Source: NCEH01 sp043195135 (lineage in GTDB: Bacteria; Pseudomonadota; Alphaproteobacteria; Rhizobiales; Xanthobacteraceae). Taken from it: a stretch of DNA of 64,000 bases. This document shows, piece by piece, positions 8,349 to 15,480 of the stretch (within the stretch, counting starts at the first letter, position 1; every line of letters starts with the position of its first letter). The DNA lies in NCBI RefSeq assembly GCF_043195135.1, contig NZ_JBAFWP010000020.1; one strand, written 5' to 3'. Both the position numbers and the translations under genes were made by a program. The notes under the pieces were generated by a model. That model did no database searches and was not told where the DNA came from. It saw only the letters and a program-made list of their open reading frames with translations.

Positions 8349-8668
8349 GCGGCGCCGGCGATCTGCGCCACCGCATCGTCCACCAGACGGCGGTGAGCCT
8401 GCCCGACGGCGCGGGCGGGGCGAGCACCACCTATCTCGCCGTGGACCAGATCTGGGGCCGCATCGAGACGCCTCCGGGCGACCCGGCGTTGAGCGCCGAG
8501 CGGCGGATGGCGACCCTGATCCACCGCATCACCGTGCGTGCGCCCAACACCATTTCGCGCGGCGACCGGCTGACGCTGGGCGCCCGCATCTTCGCCGTGG
8601 AGGCGCTGAGCGACCCGGACGGGCGCGGGCGCTTCACGCGCTGCCTGTGCCGGGAGGAGCAGACATGA
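8345..8668 (+). CDS. Phage head closure (stopper) protein, GTA gp7-like
   Basis: This 107-residue protein matches the SPP1 gp16-like head-closure family in size and pattern: GDLRHRIVHQTAVSLPDGAGG at the start, WGRIETPPGD, then RITVRAPNTISRGDRLTLGARIFAVEAL. Such proteins plug the connector after packaging. It starts with GTG at 8345, overlapping the preceding stop by 4 bp, and its own stop overlaps the next start. Confidence 0.82.
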   Translation: MSGAGDLRHRIVHQTAVSLPDGAGGASTTYLAVDQIWGRIETPPGDPALSAERRMATLIHRITVRAPNTISRGDRLTLGARIFAVEALSDPDGRGRFTRCLCREEQT

Positions 8669-8946
8669 GCACGCCCGTTTCCGGCCTCGACGGCCTTGCC
8701 CGCCGGCTCGAAGCGGCGTTCGCTGCGCGCCTCGCCGAACAGGCCGTGGAAGCGGCTGCGCGCGACCTTGCGGCGCGCCTCGCGCCCGCGCTCGGCTACC
8801 CGCCATCGGTGATCGTCGAGGGCGCCGCGCGCCGTGTCGGCACGGACGATCCCGCAGCGGTGGCGCGCGAGACCGGCACCCTGGCGCGGCCCGCCAATCC
8901 CTGGCTGGCGCCGGTGCTCGCCGAATTGCGCAGGAGCACATCATGA
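8665..8946 (+). CDS. Short neck/tail-completion-type phage protein
   Basis: The 93-residue product is Ala-rich and helical (LARRLEAAFAARLAEQAVEAAARDLAARL) with a short C-terminal tail. It sits between the head-closure and DUF3168 genes with ATGA overlaps on both sides, the position often taken by HK97 gp10-like proteins. The sequence is too short and diverged for me to assign it firmly; the call rests mainly on position. Confidence 0.6.
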   Translation: MSTPVSGLDGLARRLEAAFAARLAEQAVEAAARDLAARLAPALGYPPSVIVEGAARRVGTDDPAAVARETGTLARPANPWLAPVLAELRRSTS

Positions 8947-9362
8947 GCCCGCCCCTCACCAGCCCGGCTCTGGCGCTGCGCACCGCCATCCGCGCGCGTC
9001 TCGCCGCCGACGGGCCGCTGCTCGCGCTGCTCGGCGGGCCCAGGGTCTACGACCTGCCGCCGAAGGATGCCGCCTTTCCCTTCCTCACCCTGGGCGAGGC
9101 GGTGGTGGCGGACTGGTCCACCGCCACCGAGGCCGGCACCGAGCAGAGCCTGACCTTGCACGCCTGGTCGCGCGAGAGCGGACGGGCGGAAGCCTTCGCG
9201 CTCGCCGCCGCCGTGCAATCGGCGCTGCACGACGCGCCGCTCGCCCTGAACGGCCACCGCCTCGCCAATCTGCGCGCCACCACCGCCGAGGTGCGGCGCG
9301 ACGAGGACGGGCGGACCTTCCACGCTCTGGTGCGCTTTCGCGCCGTCACCGAACCTGCTTGA
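8943..9362 (+). CDS. DUF3168 tail terminator protein (GTA gp8-like)
   Basis: The 139-residue protein fits the DUF3168 family: LALRTAIRARLAADGPLLALLGGPRVYD, then PFLTLGE near residue 55 and HAWSRESGRAEA. The C-terminal strand-rich part ends FHALVRFRAVTE. DUF3168 proteins are tail-terminator proteins capping the tail tube in siphovirus-like particles. The start overlaps the preceding stop, and the tail tube gene follows 13 bp downstream. Confidence 0.88.
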   Translation: MSPPLTSPALALRTAIRARLAADGPLLALLGGPRVYDLPPKDAAFPFLTLGEAVVADWSTATEAGTEQSLTLHAWSRESGRAEAFALAAAVQSALHDAPLALNGHRLANLRATTAEVRRDEDGRTFHALVRFRAVTEPA

Positions 9363-9375
9363 CGAGGAGAAAACC

Positions 9376-9783
9376 ATGGCCGCGCAGAAGGGCAAGGACC
9401 TGCTGCTGAAGATGCACGACGGCGCCACCTACGTGACCGTGGCGGGCCTGCGCTCGCGCACGCTCGCCTTCAACGCCCAGAGCGTCGACATCACCCATTC
9501 GGACTCCGCCGGCCGCTGGCGCGAATTGCTCGCCGGGGCGGGGGTGAAGCGGGCCAGCGTCGCCGGCAGCGGCGTCTTCAAGGACGCCGCCTCCGACGCT
9601 TTGGTGCGCACCGCCTTCTTCGATGGGGCGCTGCGCGACTGCCAGGTGCTGATCCCGGATTTCGGCACCGTCTCCGGGCCGTTCCAGGTGACGGCGCTGG
9701 AGGTGGGCGCCGAGCACGACCGGGAAGTGACCTTCGACCTGACGCTGGAAAGCGCCGGCGAGATCAGCTTCGCCGCGCTCTGA
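9376..9783 (+). CDS. Major tail tube protein, TP901-1 family (GTA gp9-like)
   Basis: The 135-residue protein opens KGKDLLLKMHDGATYVTVAGLRS and contains the family-typical VDITHSDSAGRWRELL. It is expected to polymerise into the tail tube. A good ribosome site (GAGGAG) lies 8 bp upstream. Length and position after the terminator gene agree with RcGTA-type clusters. Confidence 0.9.
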   Translation: MAAQKGKDLLLKMHDGATYVTVAGLRSRTLAFNAQSVDITHSDSAGRWRELLAGAGVKRASVAGSGVFKDAASDALVRTAFFDGALRDCQVLIPDFGTVSGPFQVTALEVGAEHDREVTFDLTLESAGEISFAAL

Positions 9784-9801
9784 GCGGCCTCCCCTGTTCC
9801 G

Positions 9802-9840
9802 CTCCCTCTCCCGCTTGCGGGGGAGGGCCGGAGAGGGGGA
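9802..9840. repeat. Palindromic intergenic element
   Basis: CTCCCTCTCCCGC / GCGGGGGAGGG forms a GC-rich hairpin followed by a purine run, located between the tail tube and chaperone genes. It belongs to the dispersed repeat family seen at 1-343 and elsewhere. Confidence 0.65.
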
Positions 9841-9880
9841 ATGCCGCCATACCCGACAAAAATCCCATGAGGAGATCCCC

Positions 9881-10225
9881 ATGCCGAACGCCCATCGCGG
9901 CGAGATCGAAGGCGTGCTCGACGGCCGGCCGCGCACTTTGGTGCTCACCCTCGGCGCGCTCGCCGAGCTGGAGCACGCGTTCGGCGCGAGCGACCTCGTG
10001 GCGCTCGCCGAGCGGTTCGAGACCGGGCGCCTGACGGCGCAGGACGTGGTGCGCATCATCGCCGCCGGCCTGCGCGGCGCCGGCGAAACGGTGAGCGACG
10101 CCGAGGTCGGCGCCATGCGCGCGGACGGCGGGGCGGTGGGCTATGCGCGCATCGTCTCGCGCCTGCTCGCCGCCACCTTCGCAGGTGCCGATCCGGCCCG
10201 CCCTCAGCCGCCGCAGACGGCCTGA
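9881..10225 (+). CDS. GTA gp10-like tail assembly chaperone
   Basis: The 114-residue protein has the gp10-family pattern: NAHRGEIEGVLDGRPRTLVLTLGALAELEHAFG, then LAERFETGRLTAQDVVRIIAAGLRGAG. In GTAs and siphoviruses such proteins, with the small gene that follows, chaperone the tape measure protein. The ATG at 9881 follows GAGGAG with good spacing. It sits between the tube and tape-measure genes as expected. Confidence 0.87.
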   Translation: MPNAHRGEIEGVLDGRPRTLVLTLGALAELEHAFGASDLVALAERFETGRLTAQDVVRIIAAGLRGAGETVSDAEVGAMRADGGAVGYARIVSRLLAATFAGADPARPQPPQTA

Positions 10226-10260
10226 GCGCGCCCGCGCGGCCCTTCCCCTGGGAAGGCGCC

Positions 10261-10425
10261 ATGCGGGCCGGGCTCGGGCTTCTGCGGCTATCCTCAGAGC
10301 AATTCTGGCGCATGACGCCGCGCGAGCTTTCCGCCGCCGTGTCGGCCTTCACGCCGGCGCCGCACGCGAGGCTCGACCGCGCCGGCCTCGCCGCGCTGAT
10401 GCAGCGCTTTCCCGATGCGGTTTGA
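10261..10425 (+). CDS. rcc01693-family small tail chaperone (gp10.1-like)
   Basis: Counted from ATG 10261 the protein has 54 residues, with the family signature GLGLLRLSSEQFWRMTPRELSAA. Just upstream, in frame, lies the sequence PFPWEGAM, which resembles the N-terminus of many homologues. Translation may therefore begin at a CTG at 10222 overlapping the previous stop; no ATG, GTG or TTG is available there. In related phages this protein is made with gp10 as the tape-measure chaperone pair. Confidence 0.8.
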   Translation: MRAGLGLLRLSSEQFWRMTPRELSAAVSAFTPAPHARLDRAGLAALMQRFPDAV

Positions 10426-10438
10426 GCAGGAGAAACCC

Positions 10439-11071
10439 ATGACCCCGATGGACGGCATTTCGGTCAAGGTCGATGCCGACACCCGCCCGTTCCGCGACGC
10501 CCTGGCCGACAGCGAGCGGCTGGCACGCGGCTTCGCCAGCACCCTGGGCAACGCCTTCACCAGCATCGCCGTGAAGGGCAAGGATGTGGGCGACGTGGTC
10601 GAGGGCATCGGCACGCGGCTTTCGAGCCTGGCGTTGAATCTCGCCCTGAAGCCGGTGGAGCAGGGGATCTCGAACCTGTTTTCGAGCCTGCTGGAAGGCA
10701 AGGCGTTCGCGCGTGGCGGGGTGGTTGCGGAAGGGGCGGTGCGGCCGTTCGCGACCGGCGGCGTCCTGCAGGCGGCGGGCGGGGAGGGCCTGCAGGTACG
10801 CGCGTTCGCCAAGGGCGGTGTGGTCGCCGCGCCGACCTATTTTCCGCTCGGCAGCGGTGCCGGCCTGATGGGGGAACGCGGGGCGGAAGCGATCCTGCCG
10901 CTGGCGCGCGGCGCCGACGGCGCGCTCGGCGTGCGCACCCAGGACGGGGGCGCGCGGTCTTCCGTGACCGTGAACGTCAGCACGCCCGACGTGGGCAGTT
11001 TCCGCCGCTCGGACGCCTATCTCTCCGGCCTCGTGGCGCGGGCCGTGGCGCGGGCGCAGCGCGGCGCCTGA
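10439..11071 (+). CDS. Short tail tape measure protein (GTA gp11-like)
   Basis: The 210-residue protein begins GISVKVDADTRPFRDALADSERLARGF and has the tape-measure C-terminal pattern FAKGGVVAAPTYFP, then GLMGERGAEAILPLARG. Tape measures set tail length; one this short implies a tail of tens of nanometres, as in RcGTA and unlike typical siphoviruses. GCAGGAG precedes the ATG by 7 bp. Two minus-strand genes and about 1 kb of repeat-rich DNA then separate it from the next tail gene. Confidence 0.88.
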   Translation: MTPMDGISVKVDADTRPFRDALADSERLARGFASTLGNAFTSIAVKGKDVGDVVEGIGTRLSSLALNLALKPVEQGISNLFSSLLEGKAFARGGVVAEGAVRPFATGGVLQAAGGEGLQVRAFAKGGVVAAPTYFPLGSGAGLMGERGAEAILPLARGADGALGVRTQDGGARSSVTVNVSTPDVGSFRRSDAYLSGLVARAVARAQRGA

Positions 11072-11099
11072 GCCGGCGGGACCGGCCTCAATCGGCCGT

Positions 11100-11426
11100 T
11101 TACTTGACCGTCTTCCAGGGATCGTAGGCGGGGCCGGGATTGCCGCTGGTGGTGGTGCTGGTGCCCGGATTTGGCGCGTTGCCCACCGCGGTGCCCGAGC
11201 CCGCATCCATGCGCACCGCGCCGCCCACCTTGATGCAGGTGTCGGTGCCCGGCGCAGGCTGGAACCCGGCGCCGAACTGGGCGCAGGGGTTTGCGCCGGG
11301 CTTCGCGGCATCGCCGGCAAGGGCGGCTCCCGCGCCGAACGTTCCGACCAGCACCGCGAGGGCGAGGCGGCGGCGCAGCGCGCCGGTCCGGCGCACGGAG
11401 GGGAAACGAGCGAACGGAAGACCCAT
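11100..11426 (-). CDS. Short exported porin-stub protein
   Basis: The 108-residue product has an export signal (about 18-37, ending AALAGDA). The following segment, CAQFGAGFQPAPGTDTCIKV, resembles the N-terminus of Hyphomicrobiales porins, where GxGF..PGTDTCIKIGG is characteristic. The protein then ends in a Gly/Thr/Pro-rich tail with no beta-barrel. It could be a decayed porin or a small secreted protein of its own. It lies on the opposite strand inside the tail block. Confidence 0.6.
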   Translation of the reverse strand: MGLPFARFPSVRRTGALRRRLALAVLVGTFGAGAALAGDAAKPGANPCAQFGAGFQPAPGTDTCIKVGGAVRMDAGSGTAVGNAPNPGTSTTTSGNPGPAYDPWKTVK

Positions 11427-12414
11427 GGCATCCTCGTGACGCGGCCCGGCCGGGCAAGATCGGGGGAACCCTTCGCGCAGTTTAGACCGGCAGATCGTGG
11501 CGCGTCCAAGGCGGAAACGGCAGCGCGCGGGAGGCCATCGCCGCCCCGAGCCGCCCCCCTGGCCCGAGGCGCCCGCCGCCTGCGAGACCGACCCGGCCGG
11601 CCATATCCTGACCTTGGCCTGACATGCCGTGGCTCGCTGCGCGAGATGCGCGCCGCGTCACTTCGTGCCTCGACGTCACTCCGTGCCTCAGCGTCACTCC
11701 GCGCCTCGACGCGACATGCCGTCGCCGGATGCACTTCGGCCGGATGCGCCTTGCCGCGACGCGTCCATAGTCCGGCGCGAGAGCGGGACGGGTTTCCCCG
11801 CAGCCGCGCCCCGGCACGCGGTGTCCTCGTTGGCAGGTGCGCTCGTTGGCAGGGGCCGGCTGGGAGCAGCAGGTGGCGGTTTCCGGACGGCCGGAACGGG
11901 CGGGGATTCTCCCGCGCCTGCGGGCGCCACGCAACGCTGCGCGGCCCGCGTCGAGCCTGCGGAACAGCCTCGCGGGGGCAATCGCATGGGACCAATCCCA
12001 TCGGCCGAAGAACGCCGGTTCCGCGCCTCGCAGCTTTTGCGGCGGGTGGTTGCGGGTGCGTGGTTCAGGGCGCGCCGCCGGCGAACACGCGGCGGGAAGT
12101 CGCCGCCCTGGAGCGCGCCGTCATCGAACGTGCGGCTCTGGAGAATACGGCCCGGGAGCACGCGGCCCTGGAGAATACGGTCCTGAAGCACGGCCCAAGG
12201 GCGATGTCCGGGAGACGCGCTCCGGGAGCGGGGTGTTGAGAACACCACCGGCCGGACAATCCGGCCGGATGTCTTGGTCCTGCCTGCGCCGCAGCGCGGG
12301 CCGTTTGCGACATCAACATGCGCAGGATCCGCGCAGACACAAATTCCGCGCAGACGCATCATCCGCATGCGCCGAGGCCGATCCGGCCCCAGCCCTTCTT
12401 GTCAGCCCTTGGCG
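11427..12414. other. Gene-poor 1-kb stretch with short tandem repeats
   Basis: I find no convincing gene. Open frames here are Arg/Pro-rich and family-less. Two short tandem arrays are visible: three 18-bp units CGTCACTCCGTGCCTCGA at 11656-11709, and six or seven degenerate 15-bp units around GCCCTGGAGAATACGG at 12099-12195. Translated on the + strand the latter reads like A-x-L-x-x pentapeptide repeats, but no frame around it looks like a protein. Confidence 0.6.
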
Positions 12415-13158
12415 TCAGCTTTTCTTGGCCGCCGCCTTGGCCTTGGGCGCGGCTTTCGCGGGCGCCTTCGCAGCAGCCTTCGCCGGTGCCTTGGGCGCCG
12501 GTTCGGCGGCCTTCTTGGCGGCGGCGGACTTGTCCGCTGCGGCCTTGATGGCTGCGACCTTGCTCGCCGTGCTGGTCTTGGCGGGGGCCTTCGCCGTGGC
12601 CGCCTTGGGGGCCGGGGCCGGAGCGGCTTCCGCCTTCACGGCGGCGGCCTTGGGCGCAGCCGCCTTGGGAGCCGCGGGCTTGGGAGCGGCGGGCTTCTTC
12701 GCGGCGGGCTTGGCTGCCGGCTTTGCCGCCGGCTTTTTAGCAGCGGGGGCCTTGGCGGCCGCAGGCGCTTCGGCGGGCGCGGCGGCAGCGGGCGCCGGCG
12801 CGGCTTTGGCCTTCGCGGCGGGCTTCGCCGCAGCCTTCGCAGCCGGCTTGGCCGGTGCGGATTTCACTTCGGCGGCGGCCTTCGGCGCGGCGGCTTTCGG
12901 CGCGGCTGCCTTGGCCGCCGGCTTCTTGGCGGGCGCTGCCTCCGCCGCCGGCTTTGCGGCGGCCTTCGGGGCGGCGGCCTTCGCGGCCGCCGGCTTCGCC
13001 GCTGCGGATTTGGGGGCTGCGGCCTTTGCCGCAGGAGCCTTCATCGCAGGGGCCTTCACAGCAGGGGACTTGGGTGCTGCCGCGGGCTTCGCTGCGGCGG
13101 GTTCCGGCGCTTTCGCCGGGGCGGCGGCGGCGGGCTTTTTCGCGGTCTTCGTGGCCAT
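12415..13158 (-). CDS. Histone-H1-like Lys/Ala/Pro-rich protein
   Basis: The 247-residue protein consists almost wholly of Ala, Lys and Pro in KPAA, KAAAPKAAA and KAPA modules, like the tails of histone H1, HctB and AlgP-type bacterial proteins that coat DNA. No globular domain is visible. It starts MATKTAKKPAAAAP and ends KAKAAAKKS. A TTGACA element about 50 bp upstream could serve as a -35 box. It lies on the opposite strand between the tape-measure and distal-tail genes, so it may be a host nucleoid protein or a DNA-condensing factor tied to the particle cluster. The repeats may slip, so homologues should vary in length. Confidence 0.8.
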   Translation of the reverse strand: MATKTAKKPAAAAPAKAPEPAAAKPAAAPKSPAVKAPAMKAPAAKAAAPKSAAAKPAAAKAAAPKAAAKPAAEAAPAKKPAAKAAAPKAAAPKAAAEVKSAPAKPAAKAAAKPAAKAKAAPAPAAAAPAEAPAAAKAPAAKKPAAKPAAKPAAKKPAAPKPAAPKAAAPKAAAVKAEAAPAPAPKAATAKAPAKTSTASKVAAIKAAADKSAAAKKAAEPAPKAPAKAAAKAPAKAAPKAKAAAKKS

Positions 13159-13266
13159 GCTTCGGCTCCATCCTCAACGAGGAGTTGGAAGTCAAAGCTT
13201 CCCACTAATCTATGTCAAGACGCTGGATACTGAAAACACCTCAGAATTGGGAGGTTTTGAAACAAT

Positions 13267-13905
13267 ATGGCATCCTTTCATGAGGTTTTGTTCCCGCTGG
13301 ACGTCGCCTTGGGCGCTTCGGGCGGGCCGGAGCGGGTCACGCAGGTGGTGACGAGCGCCTCCGGGCGCGAGGAGCGCAACGCCCGCTGCGCTGATTCGCG
13401 GCGTCGGTTCGACGCCGGCTACGGCGTGAAAACCCTCGCCGCTTTGCACGCCGTTCTGGCCTTCTTCGAGGAGCGGCGCGGGCGTCTCTACGGCTTCCGC
13501 TGGCGCGACCGGCTGGACCATTCCTCCGCCCCGCCGGGCAGCACGATTTCGCCCCTCGACCAGGCCCTCGGCACCGGCGATGGGGCACGCGCGGTGTTCG
13601 CCCTGACGAAGACCTACGGCGCCTTCCACGCCCCCTATGCGCGGGCCATCGCAAAGCCGGTCGCGGGCACCGTGCGGGTCGCCGTCGACGGGGTCGAGCA
13701 GGCGGAGGGCACGGCGTTCGGATGCGACCCCGCGAGCGGCCGCGTGACCTTCCTGCCGGGACATGTTCCCGGCCTCGGCGCGCGGGTCAGCGCGGGGTTC
13801 CAGTTCGACGTGCCGGTGCGCTTCGACACCGATTTCCTCGAGGTCAATCTCACCGCCTTCGCGGCCGGGGACATCCCCCGCATTCCGGTGATCGAAATCC
13901 GCTGA
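13267..13905 (+). CDS. DUF2460 distal tail protein (GTA gp12-like)
   Basis: The 212-residue protein starts MASFHEVLFPLDVALGASGG and contains RRFDAGYGVKTL and FFEERRGRLYGFRWRDRLDH, the hallmarks of the DUF2460 family. In the RcGTA particle this protein forms the distal-tail ring that links tube to baseplate. A GGAGG lies 12 bp before the ATG, slightly distant. The next gene begins 11 bp after its stop. Confidence 0.92.
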   Translation: MASFHEVLFPLDVALGASGGPERVTQVVTSASGREERNARCADSRRRFDAGYGVKTLAALHAVLAFFEERRGRLYGFRWRDRLDHSSAPPGSTISPLDQALGTGDGARAVFALTKTYGAFHAPYARAIAKPVAGTVRVAVDGVEQAEGTAFGCDPASGRVTFLPGHVPGLGARVSAGFQFDVPVRFDTDFLEVNLTAFAAGDIPRIPVIEIR

Positions 13906-13916
13906 CAGGAGCCGCC

Positions 13917-14807
13917 ATGCGCCCCGTGCCGAATGCCCTTCAGGCCGCCCTCGACGGCGGCGCCACCACCTTCTGCCACGGCTGGCGTATCGCCCGCCGC
14001 GACGGCGTCACGCTCGGCTTCACAGACCATGACAACGACCTGCGCGTGGAGGGCCTCACGTTCCACGCGGCGGGCGGCATCGCGGGCAGCGAAAGCGTTG
14101 TCGCACAAGGCCTCGGCGTCACCGGCGCGGAGGTCTCCGGGGCGCTCTGCGCCGATACCTTGAGCGAGGCGGACCTCGCCGCCGGCCGCTTCGACGGCGC
14201 GCGCATCGAGCATCTGCTGATCGACTGGAGCGCGCCGGAAAATCACCTGCTGCTCCGGCGCGGAACGCTCGGCGAGGTGCGGCGCGAGGGCGCCGCCTTC
14301 ACGGCCGAAATCCGCTCCCCCGCCGATGCGCTCAACCAGACCCGCGGGCGACTGTTTTCCGCCCTCTGCGATGCCGATCTCGGAGACGCGCGCTGCGGGG
14401 TGGACCTCACCGTCGCGCCCCATCTGCGCACGGGTGTGGTGGCCGGCGTGGAAGGCGCGCTCCGGCTGCGCCTGGCCGGGCTCGGAAGCATCGCCGCGCA
14501 GGCCTTCCTGGCCGGGCGGCTCAGCTTCACCTCGGGCCTCAACGCGGGCTTCTCCACCGAGGTGAAGCTGCACGAGGCGCAGGGCGAGACGCCGCTGTTT
14601 CAGCTCTGGCAGCGGCCGCCGGAAACCGTCAGTCCGGGCGATGGCGTCGTGCTCACGGCGGGCTGCGACAAGCGCTTTTTCACCTGCCGCGACCGGTTCG
14701 CCAATGCGCTCAATTTCCGCGGCTGCCCGCACATGCCGGGCAATGATTTCGTCATCACCATCGCCGTGCCCGGCGAGGGCGGATACGACGGCGGTGCGCT
14801 CTCGTGA
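13917..14807 (+). CDS. DUF2163 / BR0599-family baseplate hub protein (GTA gp13-like)
   Basis: The 296-residue protein carries the DUF2163 pattern: TFCHGWRIARRDGVTLGFTDHD near residue 20, and a Cys-rich C-terminus (GCDKRFFTCRDRF...NFRGCPHMPG). In GTAs this C-terminal domain binds an iron-sulfur cluster or metal, known from structures of the family. Its cysteines are all present here. GACAGGAG lies just before the ATG. The stop overlaps the GTG start of the peptidase gene. Confidence 0.92.
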   Translation: MRPVPNALQAALDGGATTFCHGWRIARRDGVTLGFTDHDNDLRVEGLTFHAAGGIAGSESVVAQGLGVTGAEVSGALCADTLSEADLAAGRFDGARIEHLLIDWSAPENHLLLRRGTLGEVRREGAAFTAEIRSPADALNQTRGRLFSALCDADLGDARCGVDLTVAPHLRTGVVAGVEGALRLRLAGLGSIAAQAFLAGRLSFTSGLNAGFSTEVKLHEAQGETPLFQLWQRPPETVSPGDGVVLTAGCDKRFFTCRDRFANALNFRGCPHMPGNDFVITIAVPGEGGYDGGALS

Positions 14808-15262
14808 GCCGCGGTCCCATCCTCTCCGCTTGCGTCACCCGCGCGTGCATCGTCGACGCGGCGCGGACCTGGCTCGGCACGCCCTATCTGCACCGGGCGT
14901 CGGTGCGGGGCGCGGGAGCCGATTGCCTCGGCCTCGTGCGCGGGGTCTGGCGCGGCCTGTACGGCGCCGAGCCGGAACCGCTCGCGCCCTATGCGCCGGA
15001 CTGGGCGGAGGCCTCCCGCTGCGAGACCCTGGCGCTCTGCGCCGGGCGTCATCTGCGGGCGGTTCCGGTGGCGCAGGCGCAACCCGGCGACGTGGTGCTG
15101 TTCCGCTTCCGCGCGCATCTTCCGGCCAAGCACGCGGCCATTCTCTCCGCCCCCGGATTCATGATCCACGCCTATGACGGCGTCGCCGTGTGCGAAGGCC
15201 ATCTGACGCCCTGGTGGCGCCGGCACCTGGCCTATGCCTTCGCGTTTCCGGGGGTGGAATAG
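14804..15262 (+). CDS. NlpC/P60 cell-wall peptidase of the baseplate (GTA gp14-like)
   Basis: The 152-residue protein belongs to the NlpC/P60 cysteine peptidases, which cleave peptide stems of peptidoglycan. Cys41 in GADCLGLVRGVWR is the nucleophile, His110 in AKHAAILS the base, and His122 in IHAYDG the third polar residue. In GTAs it is thought to help the particle cross the wall. It starts at GTG 14804, overlapping the hub gene by 4 bp. Confidence 0.92.
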   Translation: MSRGPILSACVTRACIVDAARTWLGTPYLHRASVRGAGADCLGLVRGVWRGLYGAEPEPLAPYAPDWAEASRCETLALCAGRHLRAVPVAQAQPGDVVLFRFRAHLPAKHAAILSAPGFMIHAYDGVAVCEGHLTPWWRRHLAYAFAFPGVE

Positions 15263-15294
15263 GGTCGGGCCTGCGCCTGCGGCATCATCGCATG

Positions 15295-15420
15295 CCCCCT
15301 CCCCAACCCTCCCCCGCACGCGGGAGAGGGGCCTGTTGCGTGGGCGGTGAGAGCCGCTCATGCCGCCATGTGGGCGCGCTCCCTCTCCCGCGTGCGGGGG
15401 AGGGTCGGGGAGGGGGAAGC
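15295..15420. repeat. Pair of palindromic intergenic elements
   Basis: Two copies in opposite order, CCCTCCCCCGC..GCGGGAGAGGGG and CCCTCTCCCGC..GCGGGGGAGGG, fill the 218-bp gap before the megatron gene. They belong to the dispersed repeat family. Confidence 0.7.
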
Positions 15421-15480
15421 CCCACGCGCCGTATGCGCGCGCACCTTTCTTCATCCCCCCAACCCAATCGGAGATCCTCA

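Noticed and set aside
11436..12239. A 267-residue + strand frame containing the tandem repeats
   Set aside because: Composition is Arg/Pro/Gly-rich throughout, with no ribosome site and no domain; treated as non-coding.
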